From contig CALUJO010000018.1 in assembly GCA_944320965.1 (NCBI GenBank), forward strand, positions 1-41,038: DNA of 41,038 nucleotides, read 5' to 3'. Made by a program: the position numbers and the translations under genes. Below, one piece after another: positions 1-7,596 of this stretch. Source of the DNA: an uncultured Bacteroidaceae bacterium (lineage in GTDB: Bacteria > Bacteroidota > Bacteroidia > Bacteroidales > Bacteroidaceae). Numbering within the stretch: the first letter of the stretch is position 1; each line of letters opens with the position of its first letter. The notes beneath the pieces are model-generated. The model did not search any database. It was not told the origin of the DNA and saw only the letters and a list, made by a program, of their open reading frames with translations.

Positions 1-5
1 AAATG

Positions 6-42
6 GGCTGACCTCGCAAATGAAGTCAGCCATATTTTTATT
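6..42 (+). terminator. Rho-independent terminator of a gene upstream of the window
   Basis: GGCTGAC (6-12) pairs with GTCAGCC (25-31) and is followed by a T-rich tract. It probably ends a gene lying left of the window and separates it from the dehydrogenase that follows. Confidence 0.6.
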
Positions 43-45
43 CTT

Positions 46-792
46 TTGCAAAATTTTTATCGGACAGCAATAATTGTAGAGCGTTTTGCATCAAAAGGTC
101 ATAAGATTTATTTTATTGACAATGACAGGGAAACAGCCTCTTTTCAGGCGGAAAGGATGAGAAAAAACGGATGGTTTGTCAGAGAGTTTGTCGGTGACAT
201 TGCAGATGAACAGGTTTTGCAGCGTTTTGCTTCGTTTGTTATCGAAGAGAATCCTGAAGGGGTTCACTGCCTTATAAACAATGCGTGTCTTATGCGCGGC
301 GGAATACTTGACGGTTGCGGATATGATGATTTTATGTATGTACAGCGTGTCGGGGTGGCTGCTCCTTATATGCTGAGCAAGCTTTTCATGAAATATTTTG
401 CCGGAGTTGGAGCTATCGTCAATATTTCATCTACAAGAGCCTTTCAGTCTCAGCTCAACACCGAAGCATATACGGCAGCAAAAGGCGGCATTACGGCACT
501 GACTCACGCTCTTTCTGTAAGTCTTGCCGGTGTTGCCCGCGTAAATGCCATTGCTCCCGGTTGGATTGATACTGGCAGTTATTATGATGACGGATATGTT
601 CCTTCGTACAGTGAAGGGGACAATATGCAGCATCCGTCGCAACGTGTAGGAATACCCGAGGATATTGCAAATGCTGTTGAGTTCCTTTGCGATGAACACA
701 ATTCCTTTATAAACGGCCAGTGTATTGTGGTTGACGGTGGAATGAGCAAACTTATGGTTTATCATAATGATTGCGGGTGGAAACTTGAGTGA
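46..792 (+). CDS. Short-chain dehydrogenase/reductase, damaged N-terminus (probable pseudogene)
   Basis: The body is a classical SDR NAD(P)-dependent oxidoreductase. It has the NNA-type motif (INNACL, about residues 77-82), the catalytic Ser (NISSTR), the YxxxK dyad (AYTAAKGG) and the C-terminal NGQCIVVDGGMS motif. The substrate cannot be told. The N-terminus is abnormal: the expected TGxxxGIG Rossmann loop is absent, and TAII runs straight into VERFASKGHK, about ten residues short of normal. No ATG is available before codon 38; the frame opens with TTG at 46, which overlaps a promoter-like TTCTTTTGC box. The gene therefore looks broken or mis-sequenced at its 5' end, although everything downstream is intact. 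The stop lies 40 bp before the dicarboxylate transporter, so the two may be co-transcribed. Confidence 0.72.
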   Translation: MQNFYRTAIIVERFASKGHKIYFIDNDRETASFQAERMRKNGWFVREFVGDIADEQVLQRFASFVIEENPEGVHCLINNACLMRGGILDGCGYDDFMYVQRVGVAAPYMLSKLFMKYFAGVGAIVNISSTRAFQSQLNTEAYTAAKGGITALTHALSVSLAGVARVNAIAPGWIDTGSYYDDGYVPSYSEGDNMQHPSQRVGIPEDIANAVEFLCDEHNSFINGQCIVVDGGMSKLMVYHNDCGWKLE

Positions 793-832
793 TTACTGTA
801 TGGTTTATCTTTAACAAAATAATATTAGAATC

Positions 833-2140
833 ATGATTATACAATTACTGTTTGTCCTGGTTGCCATACTGATAGGGGCGCGTATAGGCGGTATCGGCCT
901 TGGAGTTCTTGGCGGTCTGGGGCTTGCCGTGCTGACTTTTGTATTCGGACTTCAGCCAACTGCACCGCCCATTGACGTTATGCTTATGATTGTTGCGGTT
1001 ATAGCCGCGGCAGGCTGTATGCAGGCAGCCGGAGGACTGGACCTGATGGTTAAATGGGCTGAGCGGATATTGAGAAAGAATCCTCATCATATAACTCTGC
1101 TAAGCCCGTTGGTTACTTATTTCTTTACTTTCTTTGCGGGAACAGGACATGTGGCATATTCTGTGCTTCCGGTTATTGCCGAGGTTGCCAAGGAAACGGG
1201 AATACGCCCTGAAAGACCGTTGGGTATAGCTGTAATAGCTTCACAGCAGGCAATAACGGCAAGTCCAATTTCGGCTGCTACGGTTGCAATGCTCAGTATG
1301 CTGGCAGGATACAACATCTCGTTGATAGATATAATGAAGATTTCAATACCATGCACTCTTATCGGTGTGATTGTTGGTGCATTGTACTCAATGCGTGTCG
1401 GCAAGGAATTGAAGGATGACCCGGAATATCAGAGACGACTTGCGGCAGGTGAAATATCAAACGACAAATACCATACGGCCGATGTTGCAAACCATGGCAA
1501 GGCTCTGACCTCTGTTCTTGTTTTTCTGGCTGCCACACTTGGCATAGTGCTTTTCGGTTCAATAGATTCCTTGCGACCTGTTTTTCAGGCAGAGCAGGGC
1601 AGTGTCCATATGGAAATGTCGCATATAATAGAAATACTGATGCTTTCGGCTGCCTCGCTCATACTTCTTCTTACACGTACTGATGGAATGACGGCAGTAA
1701 AGAGCCCCGTATTCAATGCAGGTATGCAGGCTGTTGTGGCGATATTCGGTATAGCATGGATGGGCGATACTTTTATTGCCGGAAACATGGATGCCATGCG
1801 TGAGAATATATTCGGGCTTGTTACCGATATGCCGTGGCTTTTCGGACTGGCACTCTTCCTTATGTCAATACTTCTTTTCAGTCAGGCGGCTACAGTCAGG
1901 GCGCTTCTTCCGTTAGGTATTGCGCTTGGCATCTCTCCATATATGCTGATTGCCCTTTTTCCGGCAGTTAACGGCTATTTCTTCCTGCCTAATTATCCAA
2001 CGGTAATTGCGGCAATAAACTTTGATACAACAGGGACTACAAGGATAGGAAAATATCTTCTTAACCATTCGTTCATGGTTCCCGGACTTATCGCAACAGT
2101 TGTTTCGGTAGCGCTTGGAGTGCTGATTGTTTCGATATAG
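833..2140 (+). CDS. dcuB: Anaerobic C4-dicarboxylate transporter, DcuA/DcuB family
   Basis: A 435-residue, very hydrophobic inner-membrane protein with the size and pattern of Dcu carriers, which exchange fumarate, malate or aspartate for succinate in anaerobes. Recognisable segments are the N-terminal glycine-rich helix (GARIGGIGLGVLGGLGLAV), the TFFAGTGHVAYSVLPVI segment, and SQQAITASPISAA, a family-typical stretch in the middle of the transporter. The C-terminal half ends in further helices with FLPNYPTVIAAINFD. The start is the ATG at 833, in an AT-rich 40-bp gap after the dehydrogenase. The A and B subtypes cannot be separated from sequence alone, so the symbol is tentative. A long hairpin repeat follows the stop and probably terminates transcription. 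Confidence 0.9.
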   Translation: MIIQLLFVLVAILIGARIGGIGLGVLGGLGLAVLTFVFGLQPTAPPIDVMLMIVAVIAAAGCMQAAGGLDLMVKWAERILRKNPHHITLLSPLVTYFFTFFAGTGHVAYSVLPVIAEVAKETGIRPERPLGIAVIASQQAITASPISAATVAMLSMLAGYNISLIDIMKISIPCTLIGVIVGALYSMRVGKELKDDPEYQRRLAAGEISNDKYHTADVANHGKALTSVLVFLAATLGIVLFGSIDSLRPVFQAEQGSVHMEMSHIIEILMLSAASLILLLTRTDGMTAVKSPVFNAGMQAVVAIFGIAWMGDTFIAGNMDAMRENIFGLVTDMPWLFGLALFLMSILLFSQAATVRALLPLGIALGISPYMLIALFPAVNGYFFLPNYPTVIAAINFDTTGTTRIGKYLLNHSFMVPGLIATVVSVALGVLIVSI

Positions 2141-2198
2141 CATAACTTGATAAAAACATGCGCATATAAATCCACAAATACTTGCGATGTTTTGCACA

Positions 2199-2259
2199 AA
2201 AACCTCCAGCCTTTTCACAGAAAATCCCAAACGTTTTTGATGAAAAGGTTGGAGGTTTT
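2199..2259. repeat. Long hairpin repeat, copy A, between convergent genes
   Basis: AAAACCTCCAGCCTTTTCA (2199-2217) pairs with 2241-2259 along 19 positions with a single G-T wobble. The loop holds AAACGTTTTTG. It lies at the meeting point of the plus-strand transporter and the minus-strand DUF349 gene. The same layout with a related loop recurs at 29568-29632, and in decayed form at 17458-17521. As A-tract/stem/T-tract structures, copies A and B could terminate in both directions. Confidence 0.75.
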
Positions 2260-2334
2260 CTATAAGTAATGACCGTATGTTTGGGTAAATGATTAAATTA
2301 ATTATTGCGATTTGTTTTTCCCGATTGTGGCAAT

Positions 2335-2370
2335 AATAAAAAACGGAGAGAAACAAATGTTTCTCTCCGT
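2335..2370 (-). terminator. Terminator of the DUF349 gene
   Basis: ACGGAGAGAAAC (2343-2354) pairs perfectly with GTTTCTCTCCGT (2359-2370). On the minus strand the stem is followed by TTTTTTATTATT, as expected for a Rho-independent terminator of the gene ending at 2413. Confidence 0.85.
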
Positions 2371-2412
2371 CATTCTTCCTTTGCAAGATGTGAGGAAGCG
2401 TTTGTTTAAAAA

Positions 2413-4188
2413 TTAGTTTTTATTGTTTATTGCTTCATTGACTGCTTTGATTTTGTTCAGAGTCAGTTCAATGTCGGCTTTCAGTTTTTCAACCTTTCTG
2501 TTCAGTTCAGAAAGGAGTGAGTTTCCTTTTGATGAGATATTTAGGAAGTTCAGATTGTTTTCGTATGTTTTCAACTCGCTGCACATGTTCTGATATGCTC
2601 TTTCAAGTCTTTCTCTTTCTCTGTACAGGTTGTTGGATTTGTCGCCTGCATTGATATTTGAACGGAAAGAAGTTAGCTTTCTGTTTGAAATATCCTTGCG
2701 CATGCTGTCATACCATTTGTCTATAAGCTTGTGGTAGCTCTTGTAAAGTTTGTCTTTCTCCTTGAAAGGAACATGTCCTGTTTCGTTCCATTTCTGTTGA
2801 AGTTCTTTCACTTTAGCAATAGCTTCTTCAATAGGAGTTTCATCGTTTATGGCTTCAAGTTCAGTGATAATAGCCTGCTTTGTTTCAAGATTTGCTACCT
2901 CTTCGCTTCTCTGTGATGACATGACTTTGTTCTTCTGCTGGAAGAAATAGTCACAAGCATCAATGAAACGTCTCCATACAACTTCTGACTGTTTCTTTGC
3001 AACCGGACCTATCTTTTTCCATTCCTTTTGCAGTTCTGCAAGTTTTTCGGCTGTTTCTTTCCATTCTGTGCTGTCCTTAAGCTGTTCAGCTTTTTCGCAA
3101 AGAGCAAGTTTCTTCTCAAGGTTTGTACTCAAGTTCTCTTTAACCTGCTTGTAGAATTCGCCTTTTTTCTTGAAGAATTCGTCGCATGCTGCTCTGAAAC
3201 GCTCAAAGATTTTGTTGTTCATCTTTTGCGGAGCAAAACCTATTGTTTTCCATTTTGCCTGTAGTGCAATGATTTCATTGGTCTTGTTGTCCCATTCGGC
3301 AAATGTCTTTATTTCAGTTTCGTTTATGCTTTCAACAATTTCGCATATAACAGTCTTTGCATCAAGGTTTGCCTGTTCCTTTTCCTTTATTTCTTCGAAA
3401 TGCTGCTGGTGACGTTTGTTAATTACTGTTGAAGCAGCTTTGAATCTGTTCCAGATTTCGTCTCTCAATTCAGGAGCGACAGGTCCTGTTTCTCTGTATT
3501 CCTGGTGCAGGTTCTGCAACTGGTAGAAAGCAGAGATTACGTCAGGTTCATCTGCAAGTTTCTCGGCAACCTCACATAGGGCAGTTTTCTTTTCAAGATT
3601 TTTCTTGAAGTCGTATGTGCGGAATTCATTGTTGATTTTCAGCATGTCATAGAATTTTTCCACGTATAGCTGATAGTTCTTCCACAATTCGTTTGCCATA
3701 TTCTGTGGAATAACCTTGATTTCATTCCATTCTTCCCTGAGCTGCTTGAATTCATTATAGACCTTGTTTACATCTTCAGACTCAGATAATTCCTTAATAC
3801 GTTCTATGATATTCTGCTTCTTTTCGAGGTTTTCCTGTTTTACTCTTTCAAGTTCAGCAGCAATTGCATTTTTCTTTTCTTTGATGATGCCCATGATTCT
3901 CTTGAATTCCGGTTCATCCTCGTCAACCGACGGTTTGAAATCTGCTTCTTCTCCGCCATTCTGCAGGAATTCGCTTCTTTCTTTATCTACCTCCTGTTTA
4001 CGGAGTTTGTAAAAACTCTGTTTCAAGTTTTCCAAGTCCTGCTTTTCTGCTGTTTCAGGGTTTTCTGCAAGAACGCTAAGTTTTTCTATAACTTCTTTCT
4101 TTGATGCAGGTCTGTTTTCTGCAGGACTTTCGTTAGCCATGGCCTCTGAGTTCAGAGGTTCTTCCATCATGTTTTCCGGTTCCATCAT
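2413..4188 (-). CDS. DUF349 domain-containing protein with five repeats
   Basis: This 591-residue soluble protein is built from tandem DUF349 units. Each has a helix, the signature W(K/N)xxGxxP, and then an aromatic-rich helix ending in a D-x-F/W-Y/F motif. Five units are visible, with cores WNEIKVIP, YRETGPVAP, WKTIGFAPQKM, WKKIGPVAKKQ and WNETGHVPFKEKDK, spaced about 70-75 residues apart. The acidic N-terminal about 100 residues look disordered, and the C-terminal about 80 residues are predicted coiled coil. No signal peptide is seen, so it is probably cytoplasmic. The biochemical role is unknown; DUF349 proteins are common in Bacteroidota. The start ATG at 4188 is followed shortly by further Met codons, so the exact start is uncertain by a few residues. 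Confidence 0.88.
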   Translation of the reverse strand: MMEPENMMEEPLNSEAMANESPAENRPASKKEVIEKLSVLAENPETAEKQDLENLKQSFYKLRKQEVDKERSEFLQNGGEEADFKPSVDEDEPEFKRIMGIIKEKKNAIAAELERVKQENLEKKQNIIERIKELSESEDVNKVYNEFKQLREEWNEIKVIPQNMANELWKNYQLYVEKFYDMLKINNEFRTYDFKKNLEKKTALCEVAEKLADEPDVISAFYQLQNLHQEYRETGPVAPELRDEIWNRFKAASTVINKRHQQHFEEIKEKEQANLDAKTVICEIVESINETEIKTFAEWDNKTNEIIALQAKWKTIGFAPQKMNNKIFERFRAACDEFFKKKGEFYKQVKENLSTNLEKKLALCEKAEQLKDSTEWKETAEKLAELQKEWKKIGPVAKKQSEVVWRRFIDACDYFFQQKNKVMSSQRSEEVANLETKQAIITELEAINDETPIEEAIAKVKELQQKWNETGHVPFKEKDKLYKSYHKLIDKWYDSMRKDISNRKLTSFRSNINAGDKSNNLYRERERLERAYQNMCSELKTYENNLNFLNISSKGNSLLSELNRKVEKLKADIELTLNKIKAVNEAINNKN

Positions 4189-4331
4189 CTTTATTTAAAA
4201 TCTATATTGTTATACGGATATCATTATTTGCATAAAGCAATACAAATTAATGAAATAAAATCCTTACTAAAAAGTTTTTATTTGTTTTTTTTCGGTAATC
4301 AATTTCAAACTGTTACTAGTATGTTTGCTGT

Positions 4332-5681
4332 TTACGACAGCAGAGTCGTTATTCCCATAAACAAAAGCATACCGATAATGTCGTTTATAATTGCAATGAA
4401 CGGTCCTGTTGCTATTGCCGGATCAATCTTGAACTTTTCGAATGTCATTGGGACAAGCGTTCCGAATATTGACGCAAACATAACCACTGCGAAAAGACTT
4501 ATTGATACCGAACAGGTAACTGTTGCGGTTGGCCCGAATCTGATAAAATTGTAAAGGTAAACCAGCATGGAGATAATAGTGGCATTTACTATTGCAACCA
4601 AAGATTCCTTTCCGACCTGTTTCCATATTTTTGAAGAGTCGAGCGAGCTTTTTGCAAGTCCCTGCACTATAATAGCTGATGATTGTGTACCGACGTTTCC
4701 TCCCGTACCACCGATAAGCGGAATATATAGTGCCATTTCAGGGAAGCGGGCAAATGTATCATCAAAGTTTCCAAGAATCATTGAGTTGCCTATACCTCCA
4801 ATCATTCCTATAAGCAGCCATGGAAGACGTGCCTTTGTCTGGTCTGTTATGCTGTCATCGGTTTCAACGTCCTGGGAAAGACCGGATGCCAACTGGTAGT
4901 CACGTTCGGACTGTTCACGTATTTCGTCCATCACGTCATCGACAGTTATCTGACCTACAAGGCGTCCGATGCTGTCAATAACGGGGATTGACACAAGGTC
5001 GTACTTTTCAATCATCTGTGCCACTTCTTCTATCGGCGTATCAACCTTGACAGAAATAGGGTCTTTCTTCATTACATGCTTGACTTTGGATACGGACGGG
5101 CTTGTAATCATCCTTTTCAGAGGGAAGACACCACGCAGCCTTTCGTCATCGTCGACTACATAAACGTAGTATATCTCGTCCATTTCCTCTGCCTGGAGGC
5201 GCATTTCCTTAAGACATTCGGGCATACTCCAGTTCTCGTTAACGATGACCATTTCAGTACCCATGAGACCTCCGGCCGTGCCTTCTTCATACTTCAGCAA
5301 ATCAACAATGTCGCCTGCCTGCTCAATGTCCTCGATATGGGCAAGGATTTCTTCCTGTTTGTCTTCGTCAAGCTCACGGATAAGGTCAACGGCATCGTCG
5401 GTATCCATGTTGTCCACAAATTTCTTTGCGATTGTTTCGGACGGGATTATTTCAAGAAATTCCTTTCTTGTATCTTCGTCCATTTCAACAAGTACGTCAG
5501 CCGCCTTTTCGTCGTCAAGAAGAATGTATATTGATTTTGCTTCTTCCGGCTCCAGTTCGTCGCACAACTCGGCTATATCTGCCGGGTGCATATCTGCCAG
5601 AAGTTTCTTTATCTCTTCGGTTTTGTTCTCAGTAATGAGTGTCTTGAATTCGTTGATTTCCAGTTCTTCCATATCTCCCAC
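4332..5681 (-). CDS. mgtE: Magnesium transporter MgtE
   Basis: A 449-residue protein with the full MgtE plan. It has an acidic superhelical N-terminal domain (about 1-130, repeated DMHPADIAELCDEL- and LVEMDEDTR-type helices that sense Mg2+), a pair of CBS domains (about 135-260, including VDTPIEEVAQMIEKYDLVSIPV), and a membrane domain of five helices from about 280 to the end. The membrane part carries the family motifs RLPWLLIGMIGG, PLIGGTGGNVGTQSSAIIVQ (pore region) and GPFIAIINDIIGMLLF. It is a gated Mg2+ channel of the inner membrane. It lies 33 bp downstream of rsmA on the same strand and is probably transcribed with it. No Mg2+-responsive leader was recognised. Confidence 0.95.
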   Translation of the reverse strand: MGDMEELEINEFKTLITENKTEEIKKLLADMHPADIAELCDELEPEEAKSIYILLDDEKAADVLVEMDEDTRKEFLEIIPSETIAKKFVDNMDTDDAVDLIRELDEDKQEEILAHIEDIEQAGDIVDLLKYEEGTAGGLMGTEMVIVNENWSMPECLKEMRLQAEEMDEIYYVYVVDDDERLRGVFPLKRMITSPSVSKVKHVMKKDPISVKVDTPIEEVAQMIEKYDLVSIPVIDSIGRLVGQITVDDVMDEIREQSERDYQLASGLSQDVETDDSITDQTKARLPWLLIGMIGGIGNSMILGNFDDTFARFPEMALYIPLIGGTGGNVGTQSSAIIVQGLAKSSLDSSKIWKQVGKESLVAIVNATIISMLVYLYNFIRFGPTATVTCSVSISLFAVVMFASIFGTLVPMTFEKFKIDPAIATGPFIAIINDIIGMLLFMGITTLLS

Positions 5682-5714
5682 GTTTTAAAGAATGAAAGTT
5701 TTCAAAAATATTTC

Positions 5715-6494
5715 TCAGTCAATCATTTTCTCCACCATGTTCGTCAGCATTATAAAGTCGCTGACAGACAACTGTTCAGGTCTTTTGTCGAATATTTCGG
5801 CGGAAGTGTCGTAATCCTGTTTGCCCAATACAGCCTTTATGGAGTTGCGTATTGTCTTTCGTCTCTGGTTGAATGTAGCCTTTACTACTTTTTTGAACAG
5901 CTCTTCATCACAGCCCAGTTCGGTAACGCTGTTGCGCTTCATTCTGATTACTGCACTTTTCACCTTAGGGGGTGGATTGAATACATGTTCGTCAACGGTG
6001 AACAGATACTCTATATCATACCATGCCTGGAGCAGTACGCTGATTATTCCATAGGCCTTTTTGCCTGGCTTGGATGCTATTCTTTCGGCAACCTCCTTCT
6101 GTATCATTCCAGTGCAGCATGGTATATAGTCTTTATAATCAAGCATTTTAAAGAAAATCTGACTTGATATGTTATAAGGGTAATTGCCTGTCAGTACAAA
6201 TTGTCTTCCACCGAAAACATTGTCAAGATGCATTTTCAGGAAATCGTCTTCAACAATGGAATTTTCCATCTGGGGAAACTCCTTTCTAAGATATTCAACC
6301 GATTCGTAGTCAATCTCAACAACTTTCACCTCGCGCTCCTTTTTCAGAAGAAACTGTGTAAGTACACCCATTCCCGGCCCGACTTCCAGAACCGGTATTC
6401 CCGGCTGTGCATCGACCGTATCGGCAATGGCCTGTGCTATCCCAAGATCCTTCAGGAAATGCTGTCCCAATACTTTTTTAGGTTTTACTAACAT
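5715..6494 (-). CDS. rsmA: 16S rRNA (adenine1518/1519-N6)-dimethyltransferase RsmA (KsgA)
   Basis: RsmA dimethylates two adjacent adenines in the 3'-terminal hairpin of 16S rRNA during small-subunit maturation. The 259-residue protein starts with the family-typical KPKKVLGQHFLKD. It has the SAM-binding loop EVGPGMG (37-43) and motif IV as NYPY (104-107, where NLPY is common), followed by NISSQIFF. The C-terminal helical domain includes FNQRRKTIRNSI. Length and motifs are normal. It heads a minus-strand pair with mgtE. A divergent promoter region separates it from the flippase-like gene. Confidence 0.96.
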   Translation of the reverse strand: MLVKPKKVLGQHFLKDLGIAQAIADTVDAQPGIPVLEVGPGMGVLTQFLLKKEREVKVVEIDYESVEYLRKEFPQMENSIVEDDFLKMHLDNVFGGRQFVLTGNYPYNISSQIFFKMLDYKDYIPCCTGMIQKEVAERIASKPGKKAYGIISVLLQAWYDIEYLFTVDEHVFNPPPKVKSAVIRMKRNSVTELGCDEELFKKVVKATFNQRRKTIRNSIKAVLGKQDYDTSAEIFDKRPEQLSVSDFIMLTNMVEKMID

Positions 6495-6545
6495 ATCAAA
6501 CTTTACTTTTCTTTATATTTTATCAAGCGTATTGAATTATCATGC

Positions 6546-6553
6546 TATCTTTG
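6546..6553 (+). promoter_or_regulatory. Promoter -7 box for the flippase-like/pepD operon
   Basis: TATCTTTG fits the Bacteroidales -7 consensus TAnnTTTG, placing a start near 6560 and about 50 nt of leader. No clear -33 TTTG is seen. Confidence 0.5.
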
Positions 6554-6559
6554 TAACGT

Positions 6560-6568
6560 GCAAATGTA
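6560..6568 (-). promoter_or_regulatory. Promoter -7 box for rsmA-mgtE
   Basis: On the minus strand the sequence is TACATTTGC, a perfect TAnnTTTGC, with a predicted start near 6554. It interleaves with the opposing box at 6546-6553. Confidence 0.5.
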
Positions 6569-6609
6569 TTAAAAAATAAGATATTTATTGTTCAATAACA
6601 AAATCTTTC

Positions 6610-7596
6610 GTGTTGATTGCAGTGAAAAAGATATTAAAAATAGCCTTTCCCATTGTTTTGGGAGTGGTTTTGATGATTTGGTTGTATCATGATTTTGATT
6701 TTTCCTCGTTTGGGGGATACCTTATAAACAATGTTGACTGGTGGTGGATGACTGTCTCCCTGATTTTCGGGGCTCTTGGATATCTGTTGAGGGGAGTGCG
6801 CTGGCGACAATTGCTGGAACCTCTTGGTGTAAATGTTTCATATTCGATGTGTATCAACAGCGTGTTTTTCGGTTATATGGCAAATGTCGTTGTTCCGAGA
6901 ATCGGTGAAGTTTCAAGATGCGGACTGCTGAAAAGGTATGAAGGTGTTTCATTTGCCAAATCACTCGGTACCATTGTTACCGAAAGGGTAATAGACACTG
7001 TCTGTATCGTTCTTCTTACTGTAATGACATTTTTTATGGACGACAAGTTCTTTTACAGTTTTATGGATGATACCGGAACGGATACTTCAGGAATAGTTGC
7101 TCTTTTTATATCTCCCAAACTATATATTATTGCTGCGGGTGTATTGTTGGGAGGAGGAATCTTTGTTTATTTCTTCAGAAACTTCGGATTTTTCAGAAAA
7201 ATAAAGGATACGTTTTCCGGACTTGTAAACGGGATATTTTCGGTTTCAAGAGTAAGAAATCCGTTTCTGTTCATATTATATACAATAGGAATCTGGGTAT
7301 GCTATTATTTGCATTTCTATATTACATTCTATTGTTTTGATTTCAGCTCCCAGCTGGGTTCTACTGCAGGGATGGTTTTGTTCGTTTTGGGCAGTATAGC
7401 CGTTATAATACCCACACCGAATGGTGCAGGACCTTGGCATTATGCCATGATTGTCGGGATGTCGCTTTATGGAATTTCCGAACATGATGCCGGAATATTT
7501 GCCCTGATTGTACACTCAATCCAAACTTTTTTAATAGCTTTGTTAGGAATATATGGATTATTAATGATTCAAATAAAAAATAAGGTAAAATTATGA
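6610..7596 (+). CDS. UPF0104/YbhN-like flippase-type membrane protein
   Basis: An integral membrane protein of up to 328 residues with about eight hydrophobic helices, matching the lysylphosphatidylglycerol synthase transmembrane/UPF0104 family. Typical features are RGVRWRQLLEPLG after the second helix, the FFGYMANVVVPRIGEVSRCGLLKRYEG segment, TERVIDTVC, and IPTPNGAGPWHYAM near the C-terminus. The family is thought to move lipids or lipid-linked molecules; no catalytic LPG-synthase domain is attached, so the substrate is unknown. No ATG start exists. Candidates are GTG 6610, TTG 6613 and GTG 6622, the last giving MKKILKIAFP and a typical N-terminal helix. The stop overlaps the next start by 4 nt, so translation is coupled to the peptidase. 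Confidence 0.85.
   Translation: MLIAVKKILKIAFPIVLGVVLMIWLYHDFDFSSFGGYLINNVDWWWMTVSLIFGALGYLLRGVRWRQLLEPLGVNVSYSMCINSVFFGYMANVVVPRIGEVSRCGLLKRYEGVSFAKSLGTIVTERVIDTVCIVLLTVMTFFMDDKFFYSFMDDTGTDTSGIVALFISPKLYIIAAGVLLGGGIFVYFFRNFGFFRKIKDTFSGLVNGIFSVSRVRNPFLFILYTIGIWVCYYLHFYITFYCFDFSSQLGSTAGMVLFVLGSIAVIIPTPNGAGPWHYAMIVGMSLYGISEHDAGIFALIVHSIQTFLIALLGIYGLLMIQIKNKVKL

Noticed and set aside
4207..4554. Plus-strand ORF opposite the end of mgtE and the intergenic gap
   Set aside because: Most of it is the reverse complement of the conserved MgtE membrane domain; the remaining part is AT-rich and featureless.
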